Shown here: piece after piece, positions 1 through 11,543 of the stretch
Layout: every line of letters starts with the position of its first letter
How positions within the stretch are numbered: the stretch's first letter is position 1
Assembly (NCBI RefSeq): GCF_006335125.1
Contig: NZ_VDMO01000009.1
Location: 1 to 64,000 of the forward strand
DNA from: Deinococcus radiopugnans ATCC 19172
Lineage (GTDB): Bacteria; Deinococcota; Deinococci; Deinococcales; Deinococcaceae
Direction: 5' to 3'
DNA length: 64,000 nucleotides
Notes under the pieces: model-generated
Seen by the model: only the letters and a program-made list of their open reading frames with translations
Told to the model about the DNA's origin: nothing
The model's database searches: none
Made by a program: the position numbers and the translations under genes

Positions 1-122
1 CTGGACTGGACAGGCGGGGTTCTGACAGACGAAACTCTCGAGTGGGAGCTCTTTTGACACGTCCGGGGATAGGCCCCGGACGCTCTCATTTCAGTGGTGT
101 CGGGCATGGTTCCAGCCAACTA
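1..122. other. Intergenic left edge, no gene seen
   Basis: I see no credible gene here. A short open frame at 42-245 has no ribosome site and runs through a repeat. A perfect 9-bp stem with a 5-nt loop lies at 60-68/74-82. It has no T-run on either side, so its role is unknown. Confidence 0.5.
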
Positions 123-218
123 CCCGAGCGGAGCGAGAAAGAGAAAAACGGGTTCCGGATGTGGAGTGTAGGAACCGGCGCTCTCCCGGTTCCTACACGA
201 AACAAACGGAACCCGTAT
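123..218 (-). repeat. Structured intergenic repeat, copy A (truncated)
   Basis: This copy matches, on the minus strand, the repeats at 23826-23997, 26947-27083 and 33120-33254. An outer stem (148-157 with 207-216, 10 perfect pairs) encloses an inner stem (166-178 with 186-198, 13 perfect pairs, 7-nt loop). The edge motif ATACGG is at 213-218 read on the minus strand. Similarity to the family stops near 123, so the second hairpin and far terminal motif are missing. Confidence 0.75.
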
Positions 219-261
219 AACGTGCTTCCACCAGCATCCGTGTAGCCCTTCAACAGAAAGG

Positions 262-315
262 GAGCCGCCCCCCTTCAGGAACGGCCCCTCTCATCTGGTG
301 AAGCTCTGGCGGCTC
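262..315 (-). terminator. Possible terminator of the rimP-infB operon
   Basis: Directly downstream of infB on the minus strand, 8-bp arms at 262-269 and 308-315 (GAGCCGCC/GGCGGCTC) pair. A shorter stem is nested around 273-302. The T-run after it is weak, so it may be only a 3' stabilising hairpin. Confidence 0.4.
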
Positions 316-319
316 AGGC

Positions 320-2498
<2,179 letters not shown>

Positions 2499-2501
2499 GA
2501 C

Positions 2502-3689
<1,188 letters not shown>

Positions 3690-3727
3690 CTCACTCTTCC
3701 TTTGTTTGTTTTAGAGGTGGGCTGCAT

Positions 3728-4243
3728 TCAGCGGTGCCGGTCCGGGAACTCGGCCAGATTGGCGGTGAACGTCCCGGCTTTGAGCGTCACGTCTTCGCCG
3801 TTCACGTCGAAGGTCACGTCGTCGCCGTTCACGGCCTTGATCGGGGCGGTGAACGCCTGTCCGTCGCCGCGCACCCGGGTCTTGAGGCCCACCATGCGCT
3901 CGAAATGCCGGGCGCGCAGCAGCGGACGCTTGGCTCCCGGCGACTCGAATTCCAGGCGGTACTCCCCGGCAATCGGATCCAGGCGGTCAAACTCCGCCTC
4001 GGCGGCGCGGCTGGCCCCCGTGATGTCGGCCATCGTGACGGGCTGTTCGTCCAGGCGGTCGATCCGCACCAGCACAATCAATTCTCCGCCCGCATGCTGC
4101 AACTGAACTTCCAGGACCTCAAAGCCCAGCGGCTCTACTCCTGCCTGCGCGATGGCCTGAAGCCGGGCGATCTGCCCGTCTGTCTGCCCACCTGAATTGT
4201 TGGCCGTCTGGCCGTCTGAGTTGTCGGTTGCGTTGTTATTCAT
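3728..4243 (-). CDS. rimP: Ribosome maturation factor RimP
   Basis: RimP assists 30S subunit maturation. After a Asn/Gly/Gln-rich N-terminus (residues 1-28), the protein shows the RimP N-domain (GVEPLGFEVLEVQLQ) and a C-terminal SH3-like barrel (residues about 100-171). I chose the ATG at 4243 (171 aa) over an in-frame ATG 48 codons earlier. A TATACT -10 box lies at 4347-4352, inside that extension, and GGGAGG precedes the 4243 start. It is the first gene of the nusA-infB operon. Confidence 0.93.
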   Translation of the reverse strand: MNNNATDNSDGQTANNSGGQTDGQIARLQAIAQAGVEPLGFEVLEVQLQHAGGELIVLVRIDRLDEQPVTMADITGASRAAEAEFDRLDPIAGEYRLEFESPGAKRPLLRARHFERMVGLKTRVRGDGQAFTAPIKAVNGDDVTFDVNGEDVTLKAGTFTANLAEFPDRHR

Positions 4244-4346
4244 ATTGTCGGGGCCTCCCGTCCGGGCTGCCCACCTGACCACCCCCTCCACGAAAAAAGG
4301 TGGGCTGTCCTGCACCCACCCCCCAGTTCGAGGAATTTCAAGACCC

Positions 4347-4352
4347 AGTATA
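4347..4352 (-). promoter_or_regulatory. -10 box of the rimP-nusA-ylxR-infB operon
   Basis: TATACT on the minus strand puts transcription start near 4340 and gives a 5' leader of about 97 nt before rimP. No good -35 hexamer is visible 17 bp upstream. Confidence 0.55.
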
Positions 4353-4530
4353 GCCGATGGCCCGATTTGGGCGGCGAGAGGCGTCACAAAGTCGCCGTGC
4401 GGGGCCTTTCTGGCCGCTTCTGGTCTGGAGATCTGGCCGGCAAAGGGGGGGCATGGACGCCGCAGGGCGAACCGGGGCCGGGCGTCTGAAGGGCTGCGAC
4501 GTCCGCCTGCTTATGCGCTGGCCCGCTTGA

Positions 4531-5145
4531 TTATTTCTGCGCGTCGATCACGATGATGCCGTCTTGCAACCGTGCGAGTTCAGCCACCGGCTCGCCGCCC
4601 CGCACGCGCATGTTGCTCAGGCTGCTGCCTTCGGGGGCGCGGGCCACGGCGTCGCCGATGCGGATCTGGGGGCTGGCGATGGGCCGCGCCCACACGATGG
4701 CGTCGCTGTAGCCGCCCTGCCCGGCGTGGGCCAGGCCGCGCAACGCGCCAATCACGATCACGTCCCCGCCCGCGATGACCTCGGCGCTGGGGTTCACGTC
4801 GCCCAGCACGATCACGCTGCCCCGGTACTCGCTGCGCGATCCGGCCCGGATGGTGTGCGGCACGATCACGGTGCGGGCGCTGTCGATGGGGTGGGCTTCA
4901 GGCGCGGCCTGGGCCGGCGAGGCCACGGTCACGCGCGGCGCACGCAGGCGCCCCGGCTGGCCCCCGGCGGCGCGGATGATCTCCAGCGCCCGTTCCAGCG
5001 CGCCCATGTCGGCGTCGCCATGAATCTCAATGGTCACGCTGCTGCCCGCCAGGTTGGGCATCACCAGCCCGCGCGACACGCTCTCGGCGGTGTCCCCAGG
5101 CTCCAGCAACAGATTCAGACCGCCCAGCGTGCCGCGTAACTTCAT
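4531..5145 (-). CDS. minC: Septum site-determining protein MinC
   Basis: MinC inhibits FtsZ ring assembly away from midcell together with MinD. The 204-residue protein has an N-terminal domain (1-95), a Pro/Ala linker and the right-handed beta-helix C-domain. Recognisable C-domain segments are YRGSVIVLGDVNPSAEVIAGGDV and GALRGLAHAG, which match the MinC_C signature. No minD or minE is adjacent. A longer upstream frame exists, but TAGATT at 5153-5158 lies 7 nt before this ATG, fitting a leaderless transcript. It is divergent from the ABC exporter genes. Confidence 0.93.
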   Translation of the reverse strand: MKLRGTLGGLNLLLEPGDTAESVSRGLVMPNLAGSSVTIEIHGDADMGALERALEIIRAAGGQPGRLRAPRVTVASPAQAAPEAHPIDSARTVIVPHTIRAGSRSEYRGSVIVLGDVNPSAEVIAGGDVIVIGALRGLAHAGQGGYSDAIVWARPIASPQIRIGDAVARAPEGSSLSNMRVRGGEPVAELARLQDGIIVIDAQK

Positions 5146-5220
5146 GACCCGTAATCTAGCGTTCCCTGCGCCGGGGGTTCTGGGGGCAACCTCTGTCCGC
5201 CGTATCCCGTATAAGAGGAC

Positions 5221-6006
5221 ATGTCCGCGCCCATCCCGCCCGAAACTGAAAGTGCCGCCCTGGAGTTGCGTGACCTGCACAAATCGTTCGGGGGCAAGGC
5301 GGCCGTCTCTGGCCTGAACCTGCGCGTGCGCCCTGGTGAACTGTACGCGCTGCTGGGGCCGAACGGGGCGGGGAAGACCACCACCATCCGCATCGTCGCG
5401 GGCCTGACGAAGCCCGACAGCGGCGAGGCGTTCATCTACGGCCACAGCGTCCAGCACGCGGCCCAGGCGGCCAAGCAGGTGCTGGCCTACCTGCCCGACG
5501 ATCCGCTGCTGTACGGCAAGCTGAGTGCGCCGGAATACCTGGAGTTCGTGGCCGGGCTGTGGGGCATGGACGCCGCGCAGGCCGCGCCGGAGGCCGAACG
5601 CCTGCTGAAATGGCTGAACCTGTGGGACCACCGCCAGGAGCGGGTGGAGGGCTTCTCGCGCGGCATGAAGCAGAAACTGGCGATGGCCGGGGCGCTGATC
5701 CACCGCCCGCGCCTGCTGCTGCTGGACGAGCCGCTGACCGGGCTGGACGCGGCGGCCTCGCGGCAGGTCAAGGACGCGCTGCGCCAGTACGTCGATGACG
5801 GCGGCGCGGTGGTCCTGACCACCCACATTCTGGAGGTGGCCGAACGCATGGCCGAACGCATCGGCATCATCGCGGGCGGCACGCTGATCGCCGAGGGCAC
5901 GCCGGAGGAGTTGCTGGCCCGCACCGGCACCGCGACGCTGGAAGACGCCTTCCTGTCACTGACTGGCCTGGACGCCCCGCAAGCTGAGGTGGTGGCCGGA
6001 CTGTGA
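5221..6006 (+). CDS. ABC transporter ATP-binding protein (ABC-2 exporter type)
   Basis: This 261-residue ATPase shows Walker A (GPNGAGKTT, near residue 45), a signature sequence FSRGMKQKLAMA, Walker B LLLLDEPLTGLD and the switch histidine in TTHILE. It is of the CcmA/NatA-like class that pairs with an ABC-2 permease, here the overlapping next gene. The exported substrate cannot be told from the sequence. A TATAAG box lies 5 nt before the ATG. Confidence 0.92.
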   Translation: MSAPIPPETESAALELRDLHKSFGGKAAVSGLNLRVRPGELYALLGPNGAGKTTTIRIVAGLTKPDSGEAFIYGHSVQHAAQAAKQVLAYLPDDPLLYGKLSAPEYLEFVAGLWGMDAAQAAPEAERLLKWLNLWDHRQERVEGFSRGMKQKLAMAGALIHRPRLLLLDEPLTGLDAAASRQVKDALRQYVDDGGAVVLTTHILEVAERMAERIGIIAGGTLIAEGTPEELLARTGTATLEDAFLSLTGLDAPQAEVVAGL

Positions 6007-7577
6007 GCACTGGAGTGGTCAAATCACCCGTCCCCCGTGCCAGAGGCCCCAGACCCGGCAGCCTGCCGTGGCTGCTGAAAAAGCAACTGCTGTGGCAATG
6101 GCAGGCGCTGACCGGCGGCCAGCGGGTGGGACTGTATATCGCGCTGGGCGTGCTGATTCTGGGGGTGCTGGGCGGCTACTTTGCCCTGCGCTCTGTCCTG
6201 TCGGGGTTGCCCTTGAGCGCCCCACTGCCGGACGCGGCCCTGGGGCCGGTGCTGCTGGCCCAGGCGTTCTTCGTGACGCTGATGCTCTCGGCAGCCGTGC
6301 GGGCGTCCCTGGTCACGCTGTTCACGCGCGGCGATCTGGACCTGCTGCTGCAATCGCCCCTGCCACCGCGCGTGGTGCTGGCCTCGCGGGCGCTGGGGGT
6401 GGCCCTGTCGGCGGCGTTGCCTGCTGGCCTGCTGGTGGTGCCGCTGACGCTGGCCCTGCTGGTGCTGGGCGTGGGGCGCGGTGGCCTGGGCCTGTTGCTG
6501 TGGTGGTGGTCGGCCTCCTTGCTGGCGTCGGGGGCGGGTCTGTGGCTGACGCTGGGGCTGGTGCGGGTGCTGGGTGTGCGCCGCACCCGCACGGTGTCGG
6601 CGGTGCTGGGCGCGCTGTTCGGCGCGGGCATTTTTCTGGCGACGCAGTGGGCCAATTTCAGCGGGGGGCGGGGCCAGCGGTCCAATGCCGTTGTTGAGGC
6701 CCTGTCCTCCTTCGCGCCGGGGCAGGGCGGCTGGCCGGGCCGGGAGGCGTGGCTGTGGCTGCCCGCCCGCGCCGCGTGGCTGGAGCCGCTGCCCGCGCTT
6801 GTGCTGGTCCTGTTTTCTCTGGCCGTCTTCGCCGTCTCGGTCCTGGCCCTGACCCGGCAGTTCGTGAATGGCGCGCAGGAAATCGCCGCGCCGGAAGGCC
6901 GCGTCAGACAGGCACGGGCCGGATCGGGTGGCCTGCGCTTCGCCTCTGGGTCCCGCGCCACGCTGCTCAAGGAATGGCGGCTGATCGGGCGTGACCCCGA
7001 ACTGCTGTCGCGCACGCTGCTGCAACTGGTGTACCTGCTGCCGCTGCTGTTCTCGGTCACGCGGGGCGGGGGCCTGCGGGCGGCAGGCGGCACGGGCGTC
7101 GTTCTCCTGACCGCCAGCCTCACGGCGGCCCTGGCCCACCTGACCCTGAATGCCGAGGACGCCCCCGATCTGCTGGTCAGTGCCCCGCGCAGCCCGGCGG
7201 CCCTGCGGCGCGACAAGTGGCTGGCCGCCGTCCTGCCCACCGTGCTGATCGGTCTGGTGGCGCTGAGTGTGCTGGCCCTGCGGGGGGCGCTGGGCACGTC
7301 CCACACACTGTTTCTGGTGCCTCTGCTGCTGCTGGGCACAGGGGGCACCGCCCTGATGGTGCTGTGGCAACCCCTGCCGGTGCGCCGCGCCGACGCCTTC
7401 AAACGCAGCCAGCGTGCTCCCCTCCTGAACACGGTGCTGACGCTGGTCTTTCAGGGCGGGCTGTCGGCCACGGCTTTTGCAGCCAGCAGCGGCGCGGTGT
7501 GGGGGCTGGCGACGCTGACGTTGGCCGTGATCGCGCTGGCGGTGGCCTATGCCCTGCGCCGCAGCGACGTGCGGTAG
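6003..7577 (+). CDS. ABC-2 type membrane permease
   Basis: The 524-residue polytopic membrane protein starts with a short basic tail and then holds about 10-12 hydrophobic segments in two clusters, separated by a soluble stretch near residues 295-340. It overlaps the ATPase by 4 bp (GTG start at 6003 within GTGA), so the two are translationally coupled and should form one exporter. The permease is long for an ABC-2 protein and Leu/Ala rich; the substrate is unknown. Confidence 0.85.
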   Translation: MSTGVVKSPVPRARGPRPGSLPWLLKKQLLWQWQALTGGQRVGLYIALGVLILGVLGGYFALRSVLSGLPLSAPLPDAALGPVLLAQAFFVTLMLSAAVRASLVTLFTRGDLDLLLQSPLPPRVVLASRALGVALSAALPAGLLVVPLTLALLVLGVGRGGLGLLLWWWSASLLASGAGLWLTLGLVRVLGVRRTRTVSAVLGALFGAGIFLATQWANFSGGRGQRSNAVVEALSSFAPGQGGWPGREAWLWLPARAAWLEPLPALVLVLFSLAVFAVSVLALTRQFVNGAQEIAAPEGRVRQARAGSGGLRFASGSRATLLKEWRLIGRDPELLSRTLLQLVYLLPLLFSVTRGGGLRAAGGTGVVLLTASLTAALAHLTLNAEDAPDLLVSAPRSPAALRRDKWLAAVLPTVLIGLVALSVLALRGALGTSHTLFLVPLLLLGTGGTALMVLWQPLPVRRADAFKRSQRAPLLNTVLTLVFQGGLSATAFAASSGAVWGLATLTLAVIALAVAYALRRSDVR

Positions 7578-7614
7578 GGCGTGGGCCTGTGCCGATACCG
7601 CTGCCGTGGGCGAC

Positions 7615-7620
7615 TATGCT
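7615..7620 (+). promoter_or_regulatory. -10 box for the citE-like/maoC transcript
   Basis: TATGCT lies 6 nt before ATG 7627. This is the leaderless spacing seen at many genes in the window. The -35 region is not recognisable. Confidence 0.5.
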
Positions 7621-7626
7621 GACCGC

Positions 7627-7665
7627 ATGATGTCCCGACTCCCCTTTTCCCGGCGGAGGCGCTGA
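7627..7665 (+). CDS. Leaderless 12-codon mini-ORF coupled to the CitE-like gene
   Basis: The ORF reads [12 protein letters not shown] and stops with TGA at 7663-7665, whose A is the first base of the next gene's ATG. The ribosome site of that gene (GGAGG, 7655-7659) lies inside the mini-ORF. A ribosome starting on the 5' end of a leaderless mRNA would therefore terminate on the lyase start codon. No terminator hairpin follows, so this looks like translational coupling, not attenuation. The peptide itself probably has no function. Confidence 0.5.
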   Translation: MMSRLPFSRRRR

Positions 7666-8534
7666 TGGCCGCCTCCCTGCTGCGCCCGCGTTCCGTGCTG
7701 TTCGCTCCCGGCAACCGCGCCGATCTGATCGCCAAGCTGCCGCGCAGCGCCCCCGACGCGGTGGTGATTGATCTGGAGGACGCCATTCCCGGCACCGCCG
7801 AGGCCAAAGCCGCCGCCCGCCCGGTGGCCCGCGACGCCGCCCGTGACCTGATCGCCGCCGCGCCGCATCTGGCCGTCTTTCTGCGCGTCAACGCTCCACA
7901 CTCGCCGTATTTCGCCGACGATCTGGCCGTGCTGACTCCGGAACTGGCCGGCGTGGTGGTGCCCAAGCTGGAATCGGCTGCAGATGTTCAACGGGTGGCG
8001 AAGGCGCTCGAAGCGCACCACCTCAACTTGCCCCTCCTGGCCGGACTGGAAACCGGGGCGGGCGTCTGGAACGCGCTGGAGATTCTGCGTGAGGAGACTG
8101 TGACGCTGGCCTACTTCGGCGCGGAGGACTACACCACCGATCTGGGCGGACGGCGAACCGCTGGCGGGCTGGAAGTCCTATACGCCCGCTCAAAGGTGGC
8201 CCTGGCCGCGCGGCTGGCCGGGGTGGCGGCGCTGGACATCGTGGTGACGGCGCTGAACGACGAGGCCGCCTTCCGCACCGATGCCGAACAGGGCCGCGCG
8301 CTGGGCTACGCGGGTAAGCTGTGCATCCACCCCGCGCAGGTGGCGCTGGCCCACGATATTTTCGGCGCCACGCCCGCCGAGGCGGCCCGTGCCCGCGCCC
8401 TGCTGGACGCCGCCCATGCGGCCGCCGAACGCGGCCACGGAGCCTTCAGTTTCGAGGGCCAGATGGTGGACGAACCCATGTTGAGTGCCGCCCGCGCCGT
8501 GCTGGCCGCCCTTCCGGAGGCTGACCATGAATGA
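7665..8534 (+). CDS. CitE-like (HpcH/HpaI family) CoA-ester lyase
   Basis: This 289-residue TIM-barrel enzyme belongs to the citrate lyase beta/malyl-CoA lyase family. The N-terminus [19 protein letters not shown] and [10 protein letters not shown] (acidic metal-ligand region), [10 protein letters not shown] and LCIHPAQV are family signatures. Stand-alone CitE proteins without citrate lyase alpha/gamma subunits typically act as malyl-CoA, citramalyl-CoA or methylmalyl-CoA lyases, or as malate synthases. No other citrate lyase subunit is nearby. It overlaps the MaoC gene by 8 bp, so both should act in one short pathway. Confidence 0.85.
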   Translation: MAASLLRPRSVLFAPGNRADLIAKLPRSAPDAVVIDLEDAIPGTAEAKAAARPVARDAARDLIAAAPHLAVFLRVNAPHSPYFADDLAVLTPELAGVVVPKLESAADVQRVAKALEAHHLNLPLLAGLETGAGVWNALEILREETVTLAYFGAEDYTTDLGGRRTAGGLEVLYARSKVALAARLAGVAALDIVVTALNDEAAFRTDAEQGRALGYAGKLCIHPAQVALAHDIFGATPAEAARARALLDAAHAAAERGHGAFSFEGQMVDEPMLSAARAVLAALPEADHE

Positions 8535-9012
8535 AGACTTAAACCGCCCCCAGGGCCGCTATTTCGAGGAACTCACGCCCGGCACCGTGATCCGCCACCG
8601 CGTCACCCGCACGCTGACCGAGGCCGACAACGTGCTGTTCACCACCCTGACCATGAACCCGCAGCCGCTGCATCTGGATCACGAGTACGCCGCGCAGACC
8701 GAGTTCGGGCAGCCGCTGGTCAACAGCCTGCTGACCCTCAGCCTGCTGGTGGGCCTGAGCGTCCACGAGCTGACGCTGGGCACGCTGGTGGCGAACCTGG
8801 GCCTGACCGACGTGGTGTTCCCGAAGCCCGTCTTTCACGGCGACACCATCCGCGCCGAGTCCGAGGTGCTGACGGCCCGTGACAGCCGATCTCGCCCCAC
8901 GCAGGGGCTGGTGACCGTCGAACACCGCGCCCTCAACCAGCGCGGCGAGGTGGTGGCGCAGTGCAAACGCACCATGCTGATGCAGCGGCGGGCTGCGCCG
9001 GGCGAGGGCTAA
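8527..9012 (+). CDS. MaoC family dehydratase/hydratase
   Basis: The 161-residue hot-dog fold protein begins [19 protein letters not shown], typical of MaoC-like enoyl-CoA hydratases. The active-site segment [18 protein letters not shown] and the [14 protein letters not shown] helix follow. I start at 8527 because GGAGG lies 6 nt before this ATG and it gives a tight overlap with the lyase; an upstream ATG in frame would read through the lyase tail. Its closest functional analogues by context are mesaconyl-CoA and itaconyl-CoA hydratases paired with CitE-like lyases. This is inference. Confidence 0.85.
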   Translation: MNEDLNRPQGRYFEELTPGTVIRHRVTRTLTEADNVLFTTLTMNPQPLHLDHEYAAQTEFGQPLVNSLLTLSLLVGLSVHELTLGTLVANLGLTDVVFPKPVFHGDTIRAESEVLTARDSRSRPTQGLVTVEHRALNQRGEVVAQCKRTMLMQRRAAPGEG

Positions 9013-9035
9013 ACACAGGCGGCCACTCTCCAGCA

Positions 9036-9057
9036 GCCCTCTTGGGGGAGGGCCTTT
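9036..9057 (+). terminator. Possible terminator after the MaoC gene
   Basis: GCCCTC (9036-9041) pairs with GAGGGC (9048-9053) and is followed by CTTT. The stem is short and the T-run weak. The rest of 9054-9296 shows no gene I can support. Confidence 0.35.
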
Positions 9058-9296
9058 GGCCGGCGGTCAGAACGGGCCTGCCGGCCTCGCTCTATGAGAT
9101 GCAGCGGGGGGGAGGGCTGGCGTCCCCCGGACTCCAATGCCGCCCTTCAGCGCCAGGTACGCATCCTGAGGTTGCCCGGCGTAAGCCATTGGTAAGAGGC
9201 TGGCCTTTAGGGTCAATGTGCGCTGGGTGCCCAGGTGTTCCCCCGAGACAGCCAGCGTACCCACAGGCCCGACTTCTGTTTCTGGAGTGTGACTGC

Positions 9297-9650
9297 ATGA
9301 CGCTGCTTCATTCGCCCCCCTATTCCGCTCCCCCGCCGGCCCCCGCCCGACTGGAGGCCTTCGCCGGAGTGCTGGCCCAGCCTGAGCGTCACCCTCTGCC
9401 GGACGGCGAACTGCTGGTGTTCCGCTTCGGCAACGGCTACGGCGCCGCCGTGAGCCGCGGCGACGAATTCTGTGTCTTGGACTGTACGTCCCACGCGCCA
9501 CAGCCCACCTTCGAAACGCCGGTGGCGTCCGGGCTGCTGGGTGGACTGGACGCCGCCGCACTCACGCGGTTGCTGATCGAGACTGAACGCCTGCCCCGCC
9601 ACCCCCTGCTGGTCAGCGCCGACGAGGCGCTGTTGCAGGAGACGTTTTAG
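9297..9650 (+). CDS. Hypothetical protein, 117 aa
   Basis: I do not recognise a family. The protein has a Pro/Ala-rich start, then a compact alpha/beta-looking stretch (LLVFRFGNGYGAAVSRGDEF) with two cysteines near the middle. The frame stays open far upstream, but the ATG at 9297 has a modest GGAG 10 nt before it, and the upstream residues look like non-coding translation. It stands alone, ending about 210 bp before the TetR gene. Confidence 0.6.
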   Translation: MTLLHSPPYSAPPPAPARLEAFAGVLAQPERHPLPDGELLVFRFGNGYGAAVSRGDEFCVLDCTSHAPQPTFETPVASGLLGGLDAAALTRLLIETERLPRHPLLVSADEALLQETF

Positions 9651-9858
9651 GTCAGCAGCGGGGAGCGCCGAAAGGCCGTTCCGGCCAGCTGAGGCGGGTT
9701 CTGTCCGGCCTCTATGCATTCCCGACGCTGCACGTCAAGGCCATGACGGGACTGAACCTTGGGCGATCCTCCCCGCTTCGTTGAGAGAATCACCAGAATA
9801 GGCGGGGCGTGAAGCTCTTAACAGCGTTTGGGCCACGCTTGACCTATGGTCAGCCACC

Positions 9859-10548
9859 ATGACCAGTCACCCATCACGCCCCCTGCGCGCACGCAGCCTG
9901 GCTGAAAAAAGGCAGCGTCGGGCCGACATTCTTCGCGCCGCCGAAGACCTGTGGGCCGCCACCTCCTACGCAGACCTGAGCATGAACCAGGTGGCCGGTG
10001 CGGCCCGGCTGGCCAAGGGCACGCTGTACCTGTATTTCGACACCAAGGAAGAACTGTTTCTGGCACTGGTAGATGCCCATCTGGACGCGTGGATTGACCG
10101 TGCCGCCGCATTGTTGGAAGAACGTCGCCCGCGCACGCCGGCACAGGTGGCCGACGTGCTGCTGGAGGCCGGACAGGAGGCCACAGCGCTGCGCCGGCTG
10201 CTGGTGCTGTTTGGGACGGTGCTGGAACGCCGGGTTCGGCCCCAACTGCTTCAGGAGTTTCGACAGAGATTGGGCCGGCGCCTGGAAGGTCTGCTGGCGC
10301 TGATGCCCCTGGAGCGGGAGCTGGCCCAGCGGGCACTGAGCCACCTGTACGCCCTGTCCGTCGGCTGGCAGCACCTGTCCGAGCAGCCGGACATCTGGGA
10401 AGCCTCGTCGGCGGTCCCGCTTCCCGCCGCAGGGGGCCTGGACGCGCTTGACCGCCCACAGGACCGCCTGGGGCTGAACGCTGAGGAGTATCGTCTGGCC
10501 GTCAGGGCGGTGTTCGAGCGCCTGACCCGCGTGCCCCAGCCGGTCTGA
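9859..10548 (+). CDS. TetR/AcrR family transcriptional regulator
   Basis: This 229-residue regulator has a canonical TetR N-terminal helix-turn-helix (residues about 18-63: RADILRAAEDLWAA, then MNQVAGAARLAKGTLYLYF). The ligand-binding region is all-helical. The ending LAVRAVFERL is typical. A TATGGT box lies 8 nt upstream of the ATG, fitting a leaderless transcript. No efflux pump or enzyme is adjacent in an obvious target arrangement, so the regulon is unknown. Confidence 0.9.
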   Translation: MTSHPSRPLRARSLAEKRQRRADILRAAEDLWAATSYADLSMNQVAGAARLAKGTLYLYFDTKEELFLALVDAHLDAWIDRAAALLEERRPRTPAQVADVLLEAGQEATALRRLLVLFGTVLERRVRPQLLQEFRQRLGRRLEGLLALMPLERELAQRALSHLYALSVGWQHLSEQPDIWEASSAVPLPAAGGLDALDRPQDRLGLNAEEYRLAVRAVFERLTRVPQPV

Positions 10549-10851
10549 ATCGGGCATGGCAGGACGCTTGTGGGCTTCTGAAGGGGGACACGCCGGGAAC
10601 CAGTGCTGTCGTCCGGGGCGTGATGCTCCTCAGCCGGGCGTTGATGCTCTCTGAAGGCAAGGTTGCAAGGCGAGCGGGAGCGATTGTAGGCCCCGTTGCA
10701 ACGGGCCGAGCAGATCAGGGACCGTACCGGACGGCCTCTCTCCTGGGTCCACGCGCCGCGTCTGCGAGGGACTATCCTCCACTTGTATGTCTGGGTGTTG
10801 ACTGCGAGGACGCCCCTTGACAGCCGCTTGAACTGGCCTGGACCCGACGGC
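10549..10851. other. Intergenic region between TetR and DUF402 genes
   Basis: No gene is supported in these 303 bp between convergent genes. A perfect 14-nt palindrome (CCCGTTG/CAACGGG) lies at 10692-10705. A near direct repeat of about 14 nt (GCGTGATGCTCCTC and GCGTTGATGCTCTC) lies at about 10618-10653. Their roles are unknown. Confidence 0.4.
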
Positions 10852-11397
10852 CTAGGCCAGATTCATCTGGGCCGTGTCGGCCCGCTGGGGATCGCCCTGC
10901 CACTCCAGCCTCAGCTCCTGCCCGGTCAGCCAGTGGTTCAGGGAATAGCGGGCGCGCGCCAGCCCCGAGACGGTATGGTGCGCCACCTCGATGGCCTGAT
11001 GCAGTTCCTCGGCGTTCAGGAAACCCACTTCCCAGGCAGCCAGCAGTTCGTCGGTATCGGCGATTTCCGCGCCCAGACCGTCGTGCAGCACAATGTCCAG
11101 GTACAGGTCGCGTACCGTCCAGACCGGCCCGTCCTGACTGACCTGGGCCACGTCAATGTAAAAATCATGTTCGCGGTGCCCGTGAAACCCGTAGTGGCAC
11201 ACCACCAGGTTCAGGTCAGGCAGCAGGTGGGCCTGCCAGTGGCGAATGCGCGGATGCCCCACAAAATCGCGGGCCACGTACAGGCCCGCAGATGTTTCCC
11301 GGTAAGTCTTCACGCGGCGCTGGCCGGTATTGGTGTGGTGACAGTACTGTGCCGTGTCGTGCCGTTCCACCTTCACCGGATGCGCGTCAACAAGCAT
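10852..11397 (-). CDS. DUF402 family protein (FomD/nucleoside-phosphate hydrolase-like)
   Basis: The 181-residue protein has the DUF402 core: FYIDVAQVSQDGPVWTVRD followed by LYLDIVLHDGLGAEIADTDE and LLAAWEVGFL. The conserved acidic residues in these segments would bind metal. Characterised DUF402 proteins include nucleoside tri/diphosphate phosphatases and FomD, a CMP-ester hydrolase; the substrate here is not known. It is a single gene, convergent with the TetR gene. Confidence 0.8.
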   Translation of the reverse strand: MLVDAHPVKVERHDTAQYCHHTNTGQRRVKTYRETSAGLYVARDFVGHPRIRHWQAHLLPDLNLVVCHYGFHGHREHDFYIDVAQVSQDGPVWTVRDLYLDIVLHDGLGAEIADTDELLAAWEVGFLNAEELHQAIEVAHHTVSGLARARYSLNHWLTGQELRLEWQGDPQRADTAQMNLA

Positions 11398-11543
11398 GGG
11401 CCAGCGTAACTGACCGTCCGCAGATGGGCGCAGAGGAATCTAACATCCTGATCAAGAATGCAGACTTAATGAAGGCGCATTGGTTCTGGCCCGCGTTCGC
11501 CCAGCTTTCATCGTTTTTGCCAAAGTTTCCACTGAAGTTCGTC

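Noticed and set aside
42..245. Open frame of 67 codons at the left edge
   Set aside because: No ribosome site, and it runs through hairpin and repeat sequence shared with non-coding copies elsewhere.
6024..7370. 448-codon minus frame opposite the ABC-2 permease
   Set aside because: Gln/Arg-rich composition with no domain; the plus-strand permease is coherent and coupled to its ATPase.
10620..10820. 66-codon frame between TetR and DUF402 genes
   Set aside because: No ribosome site or -10 spacing, and the translation looks random.
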